64,000 nt of DNA from Brevundimonas sp. (lineage in GTDB: Bacteria; Pseudomonadota; Alphaproteobacteria; Caulobacterales; Caulobacteraceae). The stretch covers positions 124,001 through 188,000 of the forward strand of contig NZ_JACESB010000003.1 in the NCBI RefSeq assembly GCF_013912005.1. Reading direction: 5' to 3'. A program made the translations under genes and the position numbers. The notes below the pieces were generated by a model. It had not been told where the DNA came from. It made no database searches and saw only the letters and a program-made list of their open reading frames with translations. How positions within the stretch are numbered: the first letter of the stretch is position 1; the number at the start of each line of letters is the position of its first letter. Below are positions 1 to 8,204 of the stretch, piece by piece.

Positions 1-1
1 G

Positions 2-277
2 AAGATCGTCGGCAAGACGTTCGAAGGGTGCCGGTTCGAGGGCCCGGCGGTGCTGCTCGCCCTCAACGGCAACACCTTCTCGGCCTGCAACATGGGAGAG
101 GCCGGCGGAGACGTGCGCAACCTGCTGCTCGCCCCGGTCGGCCCCCGCAAGGTGGTGGGCGCGATCCCGGTGGAGAACTGCGTGTTCCGGAACTGCGCCT
201 TCTACATGGTGGGCTTCACGGGGGCCGAGGCCTTTCTCAAGCAGTTCCACCAGGTGGTCGGGGAGCCGCGCGCGTGA
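2..277 (+). CDS. Unknown protein, 3' end of gene (5' end outside window)
   Basis: The last 91 codons of a gene that begins before the window. The frame is open from base 2 and ends in TGA at 275-277. The visible part is a small soluble protein with three cysteines in a Cys-x5-Cys spacing context (FRNCAF) and no membrane segment. Its stop overlaps the GTG start of pheT in a GTGA arrangement, so the two are very probably translationally coupled and share an operon that would include pheS upstream. I do not recognise the family. The frame is supported by the overlap and by the GC-rich third positions. Confidence 0.7.
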   Translation, partial: KIVGKTFEGCRFEGPAVLLALNGNTFSACNMGEAGGDVRNLLLAPVGPRKVVGAIPVENCVFRNCAFYMVGFTGAEAFLKQFHQVVGEPRA

Positions 278-2697
278 AGTTCACCCTCTCCTGGCTGAAG
301 GAACATCTCGACACGACGGCGGAAGCCGCCGCCGTGGCCGACGCCATGACCATGGCCGGGCTCGAGGTCGAGGAGGTCCACGACCCGGTGGCGGCGCTGG
401 CGCCGTTCACGGTGGCGAGGATCGTCTCGGCCGCGCGCCATCCAAACGCCGACCGGCTGCAGGTCTGCCAGGTCGAAACGGTGGACGGCCTGAAGGAAAT
501 CGTCTGCGGCGCGCCGAACGCGCGCGCGGGCCTGACGACGATCTATGCGCCCATCGGCGCCTTCGTGCCGGGGCTCGGCGTCACCCTGGTCGAAAAGCCG
601 GTGCGCGGGGTCGTCTCGCACGGCATGCTCTGCTCGGCCGCCGAGCTGCAGCTGTCCGCGGAGAGCGACGGCATCCTCGAACTGTCTGACGACCTGCAGG
701 TCGGCCAGCCGGCGGCGGGCGTGTTCGGGGCCGAGCCGGTCATCGACTTCGAGGTCACCCCCAACCGGGCCGACTGGCTGGGCGTCGCCGGCATCGCGCG
801 GGACCTCGCGGCGGCGGGCGTGGGAACGCTGAAGACGCCGGCCATCGAGCCGGTGGCCGGAACCTTCCCCTGCCCGGTTTCGGTGCGCCTCGAGGCGCCG
901 GAAATGTGCCCGGTGTTCGCCGGCCGGCTGATCCGCGGCGTCCGGAACGGCCCCTCCCCGGCCTGGCTGCAGCACCGGCTGACGGCGATCGGCCTCAGGC
1001 CGATCAACCGCCTGGTCGACGTGACCAACCTGATCTCCTGGGACCGGGCGCGCCCGCTCCACGTCTACGACATGGCGAAGCTGGTCGGATCCGAAATCGT
1101 CGTCCGCGGCGGTCAGGTGTCGGAGGGCGCCGAGCACATCGCGGCCGGCACGCCCGAGAACCTGATCGCGCTCGACGGCAGGACCTACGCCCTCGACCCC
1201 TCGATGTGCGTCATCGCCGATGCGGGCGGCGAACGGCCGATCGGGCTGGGCGGCGTGATGGGCGGCGAGTCCACCGGCTGCTCGGACGAGACCGTCGACG
1301 TCTTCATCGAGAGCGCCTGGTTCGACCCGCTGGTCACCGCCCAGACCGGGCGGGTCCTGACGATCAATTCCGACGCCCAGTACCGTTTCGCGCGGGGAGT
1401 CGATCCCGCCTCGGTCGTTCCGGGGCTCGAGCTGGCCACCCGGCTGATCCTCGACCTGTGCGGCGGCGAGCCGTCGGAGATCGTGGTGGCGGGCGAGGCG
1501 CCCGCCGACCCGGCCGCCGTCGCCTTCGACCCGGGCCGCGTCGGCGCCCTGACCGGCCTGTCGCTGAGTGACGACCGCGTCGCCGGGATCCTCGCCCGGC
1601 TCGGCTTCGAGGTCGTGCGGGGAACCCCGTGGACGGTGACCCCGCCCTCGTGGCGGCGCGACGTGGAGGGCCCGGCCGATCTCGTCGAGGAGATCGCCCG
1701 CATCGAGGGCTACGGCGAACTGCCGTCGACGCCCCTGCCCGACCTCGGCGCCCCGGCGAAGGGCGTGCTCAATCCGCGGCAGGCGCGGGTGCGGACCGCC
1801 CGCCGCGCCCTGGCCGCGCTGGGCTATGCGGAGGCGGTGACCTGGTCGTTCACGAAACGGTCGACGGCGGCGCTGTTCGGCGGCGGAAGCGAGCGCCTGG
1901 CGCTCGAGAACCCGATCGCCGCCGACCTCGACTGCATGCGGCCCTCGGCCCTGCCCAACCTCATCGAGGCGGCGGCGCGCAACGCCGCTCGCGGCCATCC
2001 CGACGTGGCCCTGTTCGAGATCGGCCCGATCTATCTCGACGACAGCCCCGCCGGCCAACGGACGACGATCTCCGCCCTCGTCGCCCCGCGGGGACCCCGG
2101 CACTGGGGCGGGTCCGCGGAGGACGCCCTGTTCGCGCTGAAGGGCGACCTGATGGCGCTGCTGGAGGAGCTGGGCGCGCCCGTCGCCTCGCTGCAGCTGG
2201 TCCAGGGCCAGAACCGCGACTGGTGGCACCCGGGCCGCTCCGCCCGGCTGCAGCTGGGGCCGAAGAACGTGATGGCCGAGTTCGGCGCCCTGCACCCGCG
2301 GGCGCTGAAGGCGCTGGACGCCGACGGCCCGATGCTGGCTTTCGAGATCGTGCTCGACGCCGTGCCGGAGCCCCGCGGCAAGGCGGGCAAGACGCGCGGC
2401 GCGGCCCAGCTGCCGACGCTGATGCCGCTGACCCGCGACTTCGCCTTCGTGATCGAGGACGGCAAGCCGGCGGGCGACCTCGTCCGCGCCGTGGCCGGAG
2501 CCGACAAGGCCCTGATCGCCGAGGTCCGGGTGTTCGACGTCTACCGCGGCGCCGGGGTGCCCGAAGGCAGGAAGTCGGTGGCGCTGGAGGTGGTCGTGCA
2601 GCCGCGCGAGGCCACCCTGACCGAGGCCGAGATCGAGGCGCTGTCCGGGCGCATCGTCGCGGCCGCCGGCAAGCTCGGCGCAAGCCTTCGGCGTTAG
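274..2697 (+). CDS. pheT: Phenylalanyl-tRNA synthetase beta subunit
   Basis: Beta chain of the cytoplasmic alpha2-beta2 enzyme that charges tRNA-Phe. The product is 807 aa, the usual bacterial size. An N-terminal helix opens with [12 protein letters not shown]; an EMAP-like tRNA-binding domain follows at about 39-148, then the B3/B4 editing domain (about 210-390), a B5 DNA-binding-like domain (about 410-480), the catalytic-like core, and a ferredoxin-fold anticodon-binding domain at about 715-806 ([13 protein letters not shown] near its start). The GTG at 274 is chosen because it gives the family N-terminus; the frame is open further upstream but that sequence is out-of-frame coding for the preceding gene. 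The start overlaps the upstream stop codon. Confidence 0.97.
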   Translation: MKFTLSWLKEHLDTTAEAAAVADAMTMAGLEVEEVHDPVAALAPFTVARIVSAARHPNADRLQVCQVETVDGLKEIVCGAPNARAGLTTIYAPIGAFVPGLGVTLVEKPVRGVVSHGMLCSAAELQLSAESDGILELSDDLQVGQPAAGVFGAEPVIDFEVTPNRADWLGVAGIARDLAAAGVGTLKTPAIEPVAGTFPCPVSVRLEAPEMCPVFAGRLIRGVRNGPSPAWLQHRLTAIGLRPINRLVDVTNLISWDRARPLHVYDMAKLVGSEIVVRGGQVSEGAEHIAAGTPENLIALDGRTYALDPSMCVIADAGGERPIGLGGVMGGESTGCSDETVDVFIESAWFDPLVTAQTGRVLTINSDAQYRFARGVDPASVVPGLELATRLILDLCGGEPSEIVVAGEAPADPAAVAFDPGRVGALTGLSLSDDRVAGILARLGFEVVRGTPWTVTPPSWRRDVEGPADLVEEIARIEGYGELPSTPLPDLGAPAKGVLNPRQARVRTARRALAALGYAEAVTWSFTKRSTAALFGGGSERLALENPIAADLDCMRPSALPNLIEAAARNAARGHPDVALFEIGPIYLDDSPAGQRTTISALVAPRGPRHWGGSAEDALFALKGDLMALLEELGAPVASLQLVQGQNRDWWHPGRSARLQLGPKNVMAEFGALHPRALKALDADGPMLAFEIVLDAVPEPRGKAGKTRGAAQLPTLMPLTRDFAFVIEDGKPAGDLVRAVAGADKALIAEVRVFDVYRGAGVPEGRKSVALEVVVQPREATLTEAEIEALSGRIVAAAGKLGASLRR

Positions 2698-2819
2698 GAC
2701 CGGCGGGCTTGCCGCCGGTAAGATCGGGTTAACCTTGCCGCCGCAAGGCTGACTCAAAGAACCGCGAGTCTGACGGCAGCGGCCGCGCGAGTCGGCCGCG
2801 CCGCCTTCGGAGCCAGAGC

Positions 2820-3431
2820 ATGCACCGCCGCCAGATGATCCTTTCGGGCCTCGCCGCCAGCGCCGGCGTGTCGGGCCTGTCCGCCTGCGCCTCGAACGGA
2901 CCGGCCGATCCCAACTATCCGATCCGCTCCGACCAGACCGCCCCGGCCTACACCGCAGACGAACTGATCGCCGCCGGCTCGCGCGAGCTGGGCATCGCCG
3001 CCGAGGCCATCGGCGGGGCCATCGAACGCATCTTCGCCGACCAGGGCGACCGGCCGACCGCCTACATCGCCGGCGAGGAGGCCGCAGGCGCGGTCGGCGT
3101 CGGCCTGCGCTACGGCCGCGGGGCCCTGCACATGAAGGACCTGTCCGCCTCGCAGGAGGTGTTCTGGCAGGGCATCTCCATCGGCTGGGACGTCGGCGGC
3201 AACGGCAGCCGGGTCTTCACCCTGGTCTACGGCCTCTACCACCCCGACATGATCTATCGCCGCTACCCCGGCGTGGAGGGCTCGGCCTATCTGGTCGGCG
3301 GCCTCGGCGTGAACTACCAGCGCGCCGACGGCATCGTCCTGGCCCCGATCCGCACCGGCGTGGGCCTGCGCCTCGGCGCCAACGTCGGCACCATGGCCTA
3401 CAGCCGCCAGCGGAACATCCTGCCGTTCTGA
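2820..3431 (+). CDS. DUF1134 (EipA-like) envelope protein
   Basis: A 203-aa exported protein of the DUF1134 family. The named member is EipA of Brucella, a periplasmic protein needed for envelope stress resistance; Caulobacter relatives are reported to be important for growth. The N-terminus has two arginines and a hydrophobic stretch ending in LSAC at residues 20-23, which fits a lipobox, so this copy may be a lipoprotein rather than freely periplasmic. The conserved core (about 45-203) is rich in glycine and aromatic residues, consistent with a small beta structure. The 122-bp gap after pheT contains a CCTTGC/GCAAGG hairpin and a GGTTAACC-like element, suggesting its own promoter. It converges on the SDR gene across the heptamer repeats. 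Confidence 0.85.
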   Translation: MHRRQMILSGLAASAGVSGLSACASNGPADPNYPIRSDQTAPAYTADELIAAGSRELGIAAEAIGGAIERIFADQGDRPTAYIAGEEAAGAVGVGLRYGRGALHMKDLSASQEVFWQGISIGWDVGGNGSRVFTLVYGLYHPDMIYRRYPGVEGSAYLVGGLGVNYQRADGIVLAPIRTGVGLRLGANVGTMAYSRQRNILPF

Positions 3432-3452
3432 GCTGGCGGGCGGGGTGGCGGG

Positions 3453-3504
3453 TAGTGAATGGTGAGTAGTGAATAGTGAGTAGTGAATAGTGAGTAGTGA
3501 GTAG
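3453..3504. repeat. Heptamer tandem array, left arm (TAGTGAR x7)
   Basis: Seven consecutive 7-base units of the form TAGTGAA or TAGTGAG (one variant, TGGTGAG at 3460-3466), plus a partial TAG. The array begins 21 bases after the stop codon of the DUF1134 gene. It is the reverse complement of the array at 3570-3635, so the two arms could pair into a very long stem. Confidence 0.95.
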
Positions 3505-3569
3505 CAGTTGGTTCCGAAAGGCGCCGACCATGTTGTCGGCCGCTTGGGATTGAAACTTCCCACCCCCTT

Positions 3570-3635
3570 CTACTCACTATTCACTATTCACTATTCACTA
3601 TTCACTATTCACTATTCACTACTCACTATTCACTA
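3570..3635. repeat. Heptamer tandem array, right arm (YTCACTA x9)
   Basis: Nine consecutive units of TTCACTA or CTCACTA, preceded by a partial CTA. The arm is the inverted counterpart of 3453-3504, separated by about 65 bases of ordinary sequence. The last six codons and the stop of the minus-strand SDR gene lie inside it. The units contain three G or C out of seven, so both arms are strikingly AT-rich against the background. Confidence 0.95.
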
Positions 3636-4518
3636 ACTCCCGCTCACCAGCCAGCATCGCCTCCAGCCCCTCGCGCCAGCTCGGATAGCGCGGTCGCCAG
3701 CCCAGTTCGGCCTTGGCCCGGGCGTTCGAGAGGCGCTTGGAGTCGCGGTAGAAGCGGCGCATGGCGTCGCTGACCGAGGGGTCGTCCAGCGAGACCTCCG
3801 GCGGATTCGGCAGGCCCAGCCGCCGGGCGGCGCCCTCGATGACCACATCGGCCGGGGCCGGCTCGTCGTCGCACAGGGTGTAGGCGCGGCCCGGATGTGG
3901 CCGGGCCATGGAGGCGAAGAAGCCGGCGACCGCGTCCTCGGCGTGGATGCGGTTGAAGACCTGGCCGGGCTTGCGCACGATCCGCGCCGTGCCGTCGCGC
4001 AGCCGGTCGAGCGGCGAACGGCCGGGGCCGTACAGGGCCGGCAGGCGGAAGATCTGCACCGTCAGGCCCATGCCCCGGCCGGCGTCGAGCCAGTCCCGCT
4101 CGGCCCGCACGCGGCGGGCGCCCTCCAGGGAGGCGGCGTTCAGCGGATCGTCCTCGAAGGCCCAGCCGCCGGCGCGGTCGCCGTAGACGGCGGTCGAGGA
4201 GACATAGCCGATCCAGTCCGTCCAGGCCCCGGTCCGGGTGATCGCGGGAGCCAGACGCTGGAGCCCCGGACAGCCCGCCGGCCCCGGAGGCGCCGTGACG
4301 AGGATGGCCGCGGCGTCCGCGACGGCCCGGTCCAGCGCCCCCTCGTCGTCGGGGTCGACGGCCGCAAGCCCCTCGGCCGTCAGCGCCTCGCGCCGGAGGG
4401 GGTCGCGGCTGGTCAGCGTCGCCCGCCCGCCGCGCCGGATCGCCTCGCGGGCGGCGGCGCGGCCCAGCCAGCCGCCGCCGAAGACCAGCAGGGACACAGT
4501 CGCGGAGGATCCGGTCAT
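3619..4518 (-). CDS. NAD(P)-dependent SDR / epimerase-like protein
   Basis: A 299-aa extended short-chain dehydrogenase-like protein. A Rossmann nucleotide-binding motif FGGGWLGRAAA lies near residues 13-23, the active-site-region Ser-Thr appears in GYVSSTAVYG, and a conserved IFRLPALYGPGR segment follows; these match the NAD-dependent epimerase/dehydratase superfamily (YeeZ-like subgroup). The canonical YxxxK is not obvious, so the reaction is unknown. It starts six bases after the sqdB stop and is surely co-transcribed with it, so a role in nucleotide-sugar or sulfolipid metabolism is an inference from context. Its last residues (ELVNSE) and stop codon are formed by the heptamer repeat, so the original C-terminus was probably altered. 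Confidence 0.85.
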   Translation of the reverse strand: MTGSSATVSLLVFGGGWLGRAAAREAIRRGGRATLTSRDPLRREALTAEGLAAVDPDDEGALDRAVADAAAILVTAPPGPAGCPGLQRLAPAITRTGAWTDWIGYVSSTAVYGDRAGGWAFEDDPLNAASLEGARRVRAERDWLDAGRGMGLTVQIFRLPALYGPGRSPLDRLRDGTARIVRKPGQVFNRIHAEDAVAGFFASMARPHPGRAYTLCDDEPAPADVVIEGAARRLGLPNPPEVSLDDPSVSDAMRRFYRDSKRLSNARAKAELGWRPRYPSWREGLEAMLAGERELVNSE

Positions 4519-4524
4519 CGCGCC

Positions 4525-5760
4525 TCAGGCCGAGCGCACATGGGCCGCCGCGGTCACCGATGCGATCGCCGCCGGCTCGGTCTTCAGGGCCTCGGCGCGC
4601 TTGCTGTTCCAGCTGGAGACGCACGGCACCTTGGACAGGTCGGCGCGATCCGCATAGCGGCGGGCGATCTCGGTGACCTCGTCCAGCAGGCCCTGCTGCA
4701 GGGTGATCGGCTTCAGCCCGAGGTCGCGGAACTGGTCGTTGGCCACCACCAGCTCGTTCTCGTCGGCTTCCTGGCGCGGGTTCGGCACATTGTGCACCTC
4801 GACCCCGGTCATCTCCGAGATCAGGCCGGCGAGATCGCGGACGCGGCGGCTCTCGGTCATCTGGTTGAGAATCTTGACCCGCTCGCCGGACTTCGGCGGG
4901 TTCTTCAGCGCCAGCTCGACGCAGCGCACCGTGTCCTGGATGTGGATGAAGGCGCGGGTCTGGCCGCCGGTGCCGTGGACCGTCAGCGGATAGCCGACCG
5001 CCGCCTGCATCAGGAACCGGTTCAGCACCGTGCCGTAGTCGCCGTCGTAGTCGAAGCGGTTGATCAGCCGCTCGTCCTGGCGGGTCTCCTCCGTCTGGGT
5101 CCCCCAGACGATGCCCTGGTGCAGGTCGGTGATCCGGAGGCCGTCGTTCCGGGCGTAGAACTGGAACAGCAGGGCGTCCTGGGTCTTGGTCATGTGGTAG
5201 ATCGAGCCCGGGTTCGGCGGGAACAGGATCTCCTGCTCGGTCGGGCCGTGGTCCGTGTCGACGGTGACCTTCAGATAGCCTTCCGGAATCCGCAGTCCGG
5301 CGGTGGTGTAGCCGTAGACGCCCATGGTGCCGAGGTGGGCGAGGTGCACGTCGCGCCCGCTCTCGACGATCGCGGCCAGCAGGTGGTTGGTGGCGTTGAG
5401 GTTGTTGTCGACCGTGTACAGCTTGTGCCGCGCGGACTTCATCGAATAGGGCGCGGCGCGCTGTTCGGCGAAGTGCACCACGCTGTCCGGCTTCCAGTCG
5501 CGGATCAGGGCGACCAGCCGGTCGAACTCCTTGCCGACGGTCATGTTGACGAATTCGATGGTCCGGCCCGAGATCTCGCGCCAGGCGGCGAGGCGCTCGC
5601 CCATGGTGCGGATCGGGGTCAGCGACTGGACCTCGAGTTCGTTGTCGATGTTGCGGCGGCTGAGGTTGTCGACGACCAGCACATCCCAGCCGCGCGCGGA
5701 CAGGTGCAACGCCGTGGGCCAGCCGCAGAATCCGTCGCCGCCCAGAACCAGTACGCGCAT
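4525..5760 (-). CDS. sqdB: UDP-sulfoquinovose synthase
   Basis: A 411-aa SDR enzyme that converts UDP-glucose and sulfite to UDP-sulfoquinovose, the head-group donor for sulfolipid SQDG. The NAD-binding motif GGDGFCGW sits at residues 7-14, and the catalytic residues of the SQD1/SqdB family are visible: Thr145 in HLGTMGVYG, Tyr188 and Lys192 in SIYHMTK. The long, family-specific N-terminal half (NIDNE at about 37-41) and the HFAEQRAAPYSM segment match SqdB closely. The ATG is preceded by an AGAGGA ribosome-binding site. No sulfolipid glycosyltransferase is present here. Sulfolipid is a known membrane lipid of Brevundimonas, which supports the organism call. Confidence 0.95.
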   Translation of the reverse strand: MRVLVLGGDGFCGWPTALHLSARGWDVLVVDNLSRRNIDNELEVQSLTPIRTMGERLAAWREISGRTIEFVNMTVGKEFDRLVALIRDWKPDSVVHFAEQRAAPYSMKSARHKLYTVDNNLNATNHLLAAIVESGRDVHLAHLGTMGVYGYTTAGLRIPEGYLKVTVDTDHGPTEQEILFPPNPGSIYHMTKTQDALLFQFYARNDGLRITDLHQGIVWGTQTEETRQDERLINRFDYDGDYGTVLNRFLMQAAVGYPLTVHGTGGQTRAFIHIQDTVRCVELALKNPPKSGERVKILNQMTESRRVRDLAGLISEMTGVEVHNVPNPRQEADENELVVANDQFRDLGLKPITLQQGLLDEVTEIARRYADRADLSKVPCVSSWNSKRAEALKTEPAAIASVTAAAHVRSA

Positions 5761-5824
5761 GTCCGTCCTCTTTGTTTCCTCCCGTCCTGCCTAGCGGATC
5801 GGGGGGGCCGGTCAAAGCGTCGCC

Positions 5825-6373
5825 TTAAGGGCGGCCCGCCGCACGGCGGGCGCGCCACTCCTCCCGCGTCTGGCCCCAGCGATCGATGGGCAGCTGTTCG
5901 AACGGCGGCGGCAGCCGGGTCGGGCCCTGGTTGCGCGAGCCGACCCGCTCGGCCAGGCGGATGGAGGGCCGGTTGTCCGGGTCGATGCAGTGGATGACCT
6001 CGGTCCAGCCCAGCACGTCGAAGGCGTAGTCGATCGCCGCGGTGGCCGCCTCGACGCCGTAGCCCTTGCCCTGCGCCTCGGGGTGCAGGCCCCAGCCGAC
6101 TTCCGTCCCGGGCCAGTCATGCGGCCGCCACGGCCCGATCCGGCCCAGCCAGAGGCCGCTGTCGCGCTCGATCACCGAGAACATCGAGACGCCGGTCAGG
6201 CTCCAGGCTCCGGCCATGGTCATGAATCCGCGCCAGGCCGTCGCCGCCGGCTGCGCGCCGCCGAGGAAGCGCGCCGCCTCGGGATCGGCCATCATCTCCG
6301 CCCAGCGCGGGAAGTCCTCCAGCGCGATCGGGCGCAGGATCAGGCGTTCGGTCTGGAGCACAGGTCCGGTCAC
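5825..6373 (-). CDS. GNAT family N-acetyltransferase (RimJ/RimL type)
   Basis: A 182-aa acetyltransferase of the RimJ/RimL-like GNAT group, opening with TERLILRPI and carrying the acetyl-CoA loop EAQGKGYGVEA (consensus Q/R-x-x-G-x-G/A) near residues 97-107, followed by the DNxxSIRLAERVG segment typical of the group. The substrate cannot be read from sequence; protein N-termini or small amines are the usual options. Its GTG start overlaps the TGA of thpR (GTGA), so the two genes are coupled. Confidence 0.9.
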   Translation of the reverse strand: MTGPVLQTERLILRPIALEDFPRWAEMMADPEAARFLGGAQPAATAWRGFMTMAGAWSLTGVSMFSVIERDSGLWLGRIGPWRPHDWPGTEVGWGLHPEAQGKGYGVEAATAAIDYAFDVLGWTEVIHCIDPDNRPSIRLAERVGSRNQGPTRLPPPFEQLPIDRWGQTREEWRARRAAGRP

Positions 6374-6909
6374 AGCAGATACTCCCTTTCAAGCTGATAG
6401 TGGCTGCCGCCCGGGGTCAGTTCGCTGGAGAACAGGCCGAAGCGGTCGATGCGGATCGGCGGCGATCGAAGCAGGTTGTGGCCCGTGATCCAGGCGCCCA
6501 CCCGGTCCGGATTGGTCTGCGGCTTGAGATAGGCGAGGGTGACGTGCGGGCGGTAGTCGCGCCGCTCCATGACCACGCCCGCGCGTTCGCCGGCGGAACG
6601 GCAGCGGCCGGCGAGAACCGACAGACGTTCATTGGCCTCGAGACCGGCCCAGATGGCGTGGGTGCGGTGGCCGTCGCCGAAGGCGCCGACGCCGGACAGC
6701 ACGATCTCGAAAGGCCCGCCCGCCGCCGCGCGGCTGAGCTCGGCCGCCAGGTCCTCGGCGCGGCGTTCGTCCACCTCCCCGTAGAAGGCGAGGGTGACGT
6801 GCAGCTGCTCCGCCGTGCGCCATTGCGCCCCCGGGAGGCCGCTCTGGCGGCGCGCCAGAGTCCCGGCCACGTCCTCGGGGATCGACAGGGCGGTGAACAG
6901 CCGGATCAT
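6370..6909 (-). CDS. thpR: RNA 2',3'-cyclic phosphodiesterase (2H family)
   Basis: A 179-aa member of the LigT/ThpR 2H phosphoesterase family, which opens 2',3'-cyclic phosphates on RNA ends. Both catalytic motifs are present: H37-V-T39 in QLHVTLAF and H122-V-T124 in RPHVTLAY. The ATG at 6909 is chosen because it gives the usual N-terminus (MIRLFTALSIPE); an in-frame upstream start adds twelve residues without family support. It overlaps the GNAT gene by four bases. Confidence 0.92.
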   Translation of the reverse strand: MIRLFTALSIPEDVAGTLARRQSGLPGAQWRTAEQLHVTLAFYGEVDERRAEDLAAELSRAAAGGPFEIVLSGVGAFGDGHRTHAIWAGLEANERLSVLAGRCRSAGERAGVVMERRDYRPHVTLAYLKPQTNPDRVGAWITGHNLLRSPPIRIDRFGLFSSELTPGGSHYQLEREYLL

Positions 6910-7036
6910 GCGACCCTTGGTAGCGGGCGCAACGTCCCGACCCAAGTCCGGTTTTCCTTGCAGAGGTCGCGCCCGCGACCAATATTTGCGTCCAAAGGCC
7001 GGGATGCCCCGGCCGAACGGAGGAATCGAAACCGCG

Positions 7037-7777
7037 ATGAGCGATTTCAGAAACGGCTATTCCATCCCGCAGACCGCCGACATGGCGGTCGACGCGGGTC
7101 TGCGGAGCTTCATGCTCGGCGTCTACAACAAGCTGGCCATCGGCCTGGTGGTCGCCGCCGCCCTGGCCTGGATCGTCGGCAACGTGCCGGCGGTGCAGCA
7201 ACTGCTGTACGTCCAGACCGCGGACGGCATCAGCATGACCATCCTCGGGATGGTGGTGCAGTTCCTGCCGCTGGTGCTGATCTTCGGCTCCATGTTCTTC
7301 ATGAAGAACCCGACCGCGGCCGGCACGAGCCTGCTGTACTGGGCGGTGGTCGCCTCGATGGGCGCCTCGCTGGGCTGGATCTTCCTGCTCTACACCCAGG
7401 GCAGCGTCGTCTCGACCTTCCTGATCACCGCGGCGGCGTTCGGCGGGCTGAGCCTGTACGGCTACACCACCAAGCGCGACCTGGGGCCGATCGGCACCTT
7501 CCTGATCATGGGCGTGATCGGCCTGATCATCGCCTCGATCGTCAACATGTTCATGGCGTCCAGCACCCTGTACTGGATCACCACCTTCGCCGGCGTGCTG
7601 ATCTTCTCGGGCCTGATCGCCTACGACACCCAGCGCCTGAAGATGACCTACTACGCCATCGGCGGCGACCGGAACGCGCTCGGCGTGGCCACCAGCTACG
7701 GCGCGCTGAGCCTGTTCATCGACTTCATCAACCTGTTCCTGTTCCTGCTGCGCATCTTCGGCGGCAACCGGAACTAG
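7037..7777 (+). CDS. Bax inhibitor-1 / YccA family membrane protein
   Basis: A 246-aa inner-membrane protein with about seven hydrophobic helices and the BI-1 family signature: an N-terminal RSFMLGVYNKLAIGL segment, the central FGGLSLYGYTTKRDL segment, and the C-terminal AYDTQRLK. Bacterial members (YccA, YbhL, YetJ) modulate the FtsH protease or act as pH-sensitive calcium leaks; which applies here is unknown. A GGAGGA ribosome-binding site at 7019-7024 supports the ATG. It is monocistronic, closed by a strong terminator. Confidence 0.93.
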   Translation: MSDFRNGYSIPQTADMAVDAGLRSFMLGVYNKLAIGLVVAAALAWIVGNVPAVQQLLYVQTADGISMTILGMVVQFLPLVLIFGSMFFMKNPTAAGTSLLYWAVVASMGASLGWIFLLYTQGSVVSTFLITAAAFGGLSLYGYTTKRDLGPIGTFLIMGVIGLIIASIVNMFMASSTLYWITTFAGVLIFSGLIAYDTQRLKMTYYAIGGDRNALGVATSYGALSLFIDFINLFLFLLRIFGGNRN

Positions 7778-7800
7778 GATCGGTCGAGACACGACCCGCG

Positions 7801-7827
7801 GGGCCCGGAGCGATCCGGGCCCTTTTT
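7801..7827 (+). terminator. Rho-independent terminator of the BI-1 gene
   Basis: A perfect 9-bp stem, GGGCCCGGA and TCCGGGCCC, with a GCGA loop, followed directly by five T. It lies 23 bases after the BI-1 stop and abuts the stop of the convergent DUF2794 gene. Confidence 0.93.
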
Positions 7828-8160
7828 CTATTCGACGACGGAGAAGCGCCGGCTGTCGAAGACGCGCAGCACCTGGGCCAGGTCCCGTCCCCGGCGCAGC
7901 ACCACGCCGCCCTCGCCGATCACCGCCCACTGGCCCTGCTTCAGGCGCAGGGCGGGTCGCTTCTCGATGCGGTAGGCGGGCGCGTCGCCGGAGCGGCGGT
8001 AGACGGCGAACTCGGCGAGCTCGCGATGGCTGGCGACGCCGTAGTCGCGCCATTCCCCCGAGGCGACCATCCGGCCGTAGACGCGAAGGATCTGGTCCAG
8101 CTCGCGCCGGTCGAAGAAGACCGGGCCGGCCTGGGGCTGGGCGTCGGCGGCGTCGCTCAT
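7828..8160 (-). CDS. DUF2794 domain protein
   Basis: A 110-aa soluble protein of the alphaproteobacterial DUF2794 family. The recognisable core is FFDRRELDQILRVYGRMVASG, shown here in part, followed by EWRDYGVA and a basic RRSGDAPAYRIEKRPALRL region. Function unknown. It stands alone, with its own upstream region and a convergent terminator at its 3' end. Confidence 0.85.
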   Translation of the reverse strand: MSDAADAQPQAGPVFFDRRELDQILRVYGRMVASGEWRDYGVASHRELAEFAVYRRSGDAPAYRIEKRPALRLKQGQWAVIGEGGVVLRRGRDLAQVLRVFDSRRFSVVE

Positions 8161-8204
8161 CTGTTCAATCTAGGGGACGGAACGGCCGGCGCCAGTGCCG
8201 TTCG

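Noticed and set aside
202-2757. An 850-codon open frame on the minus strand across pheT
   Set aside because: It is the mirror of pheT in very GC-rich DNA where stops are rare; it has Arg/Gly/His-rich low-complexity composition and no domain. The same reasoning removed the other long opposite-strand frames in the window.
3217-3563. Minus-strand frames whose translation reads like HYSLFT repeats
   Set aside because: They are translations of the heptamer array and of the back of the EipA gene, a well-known type of spurious peptide, not proteins.
3453-3635. CRISPR array
   Set aside because: The unit is seven bases without unique spacers, and there is no cas gene nearby.
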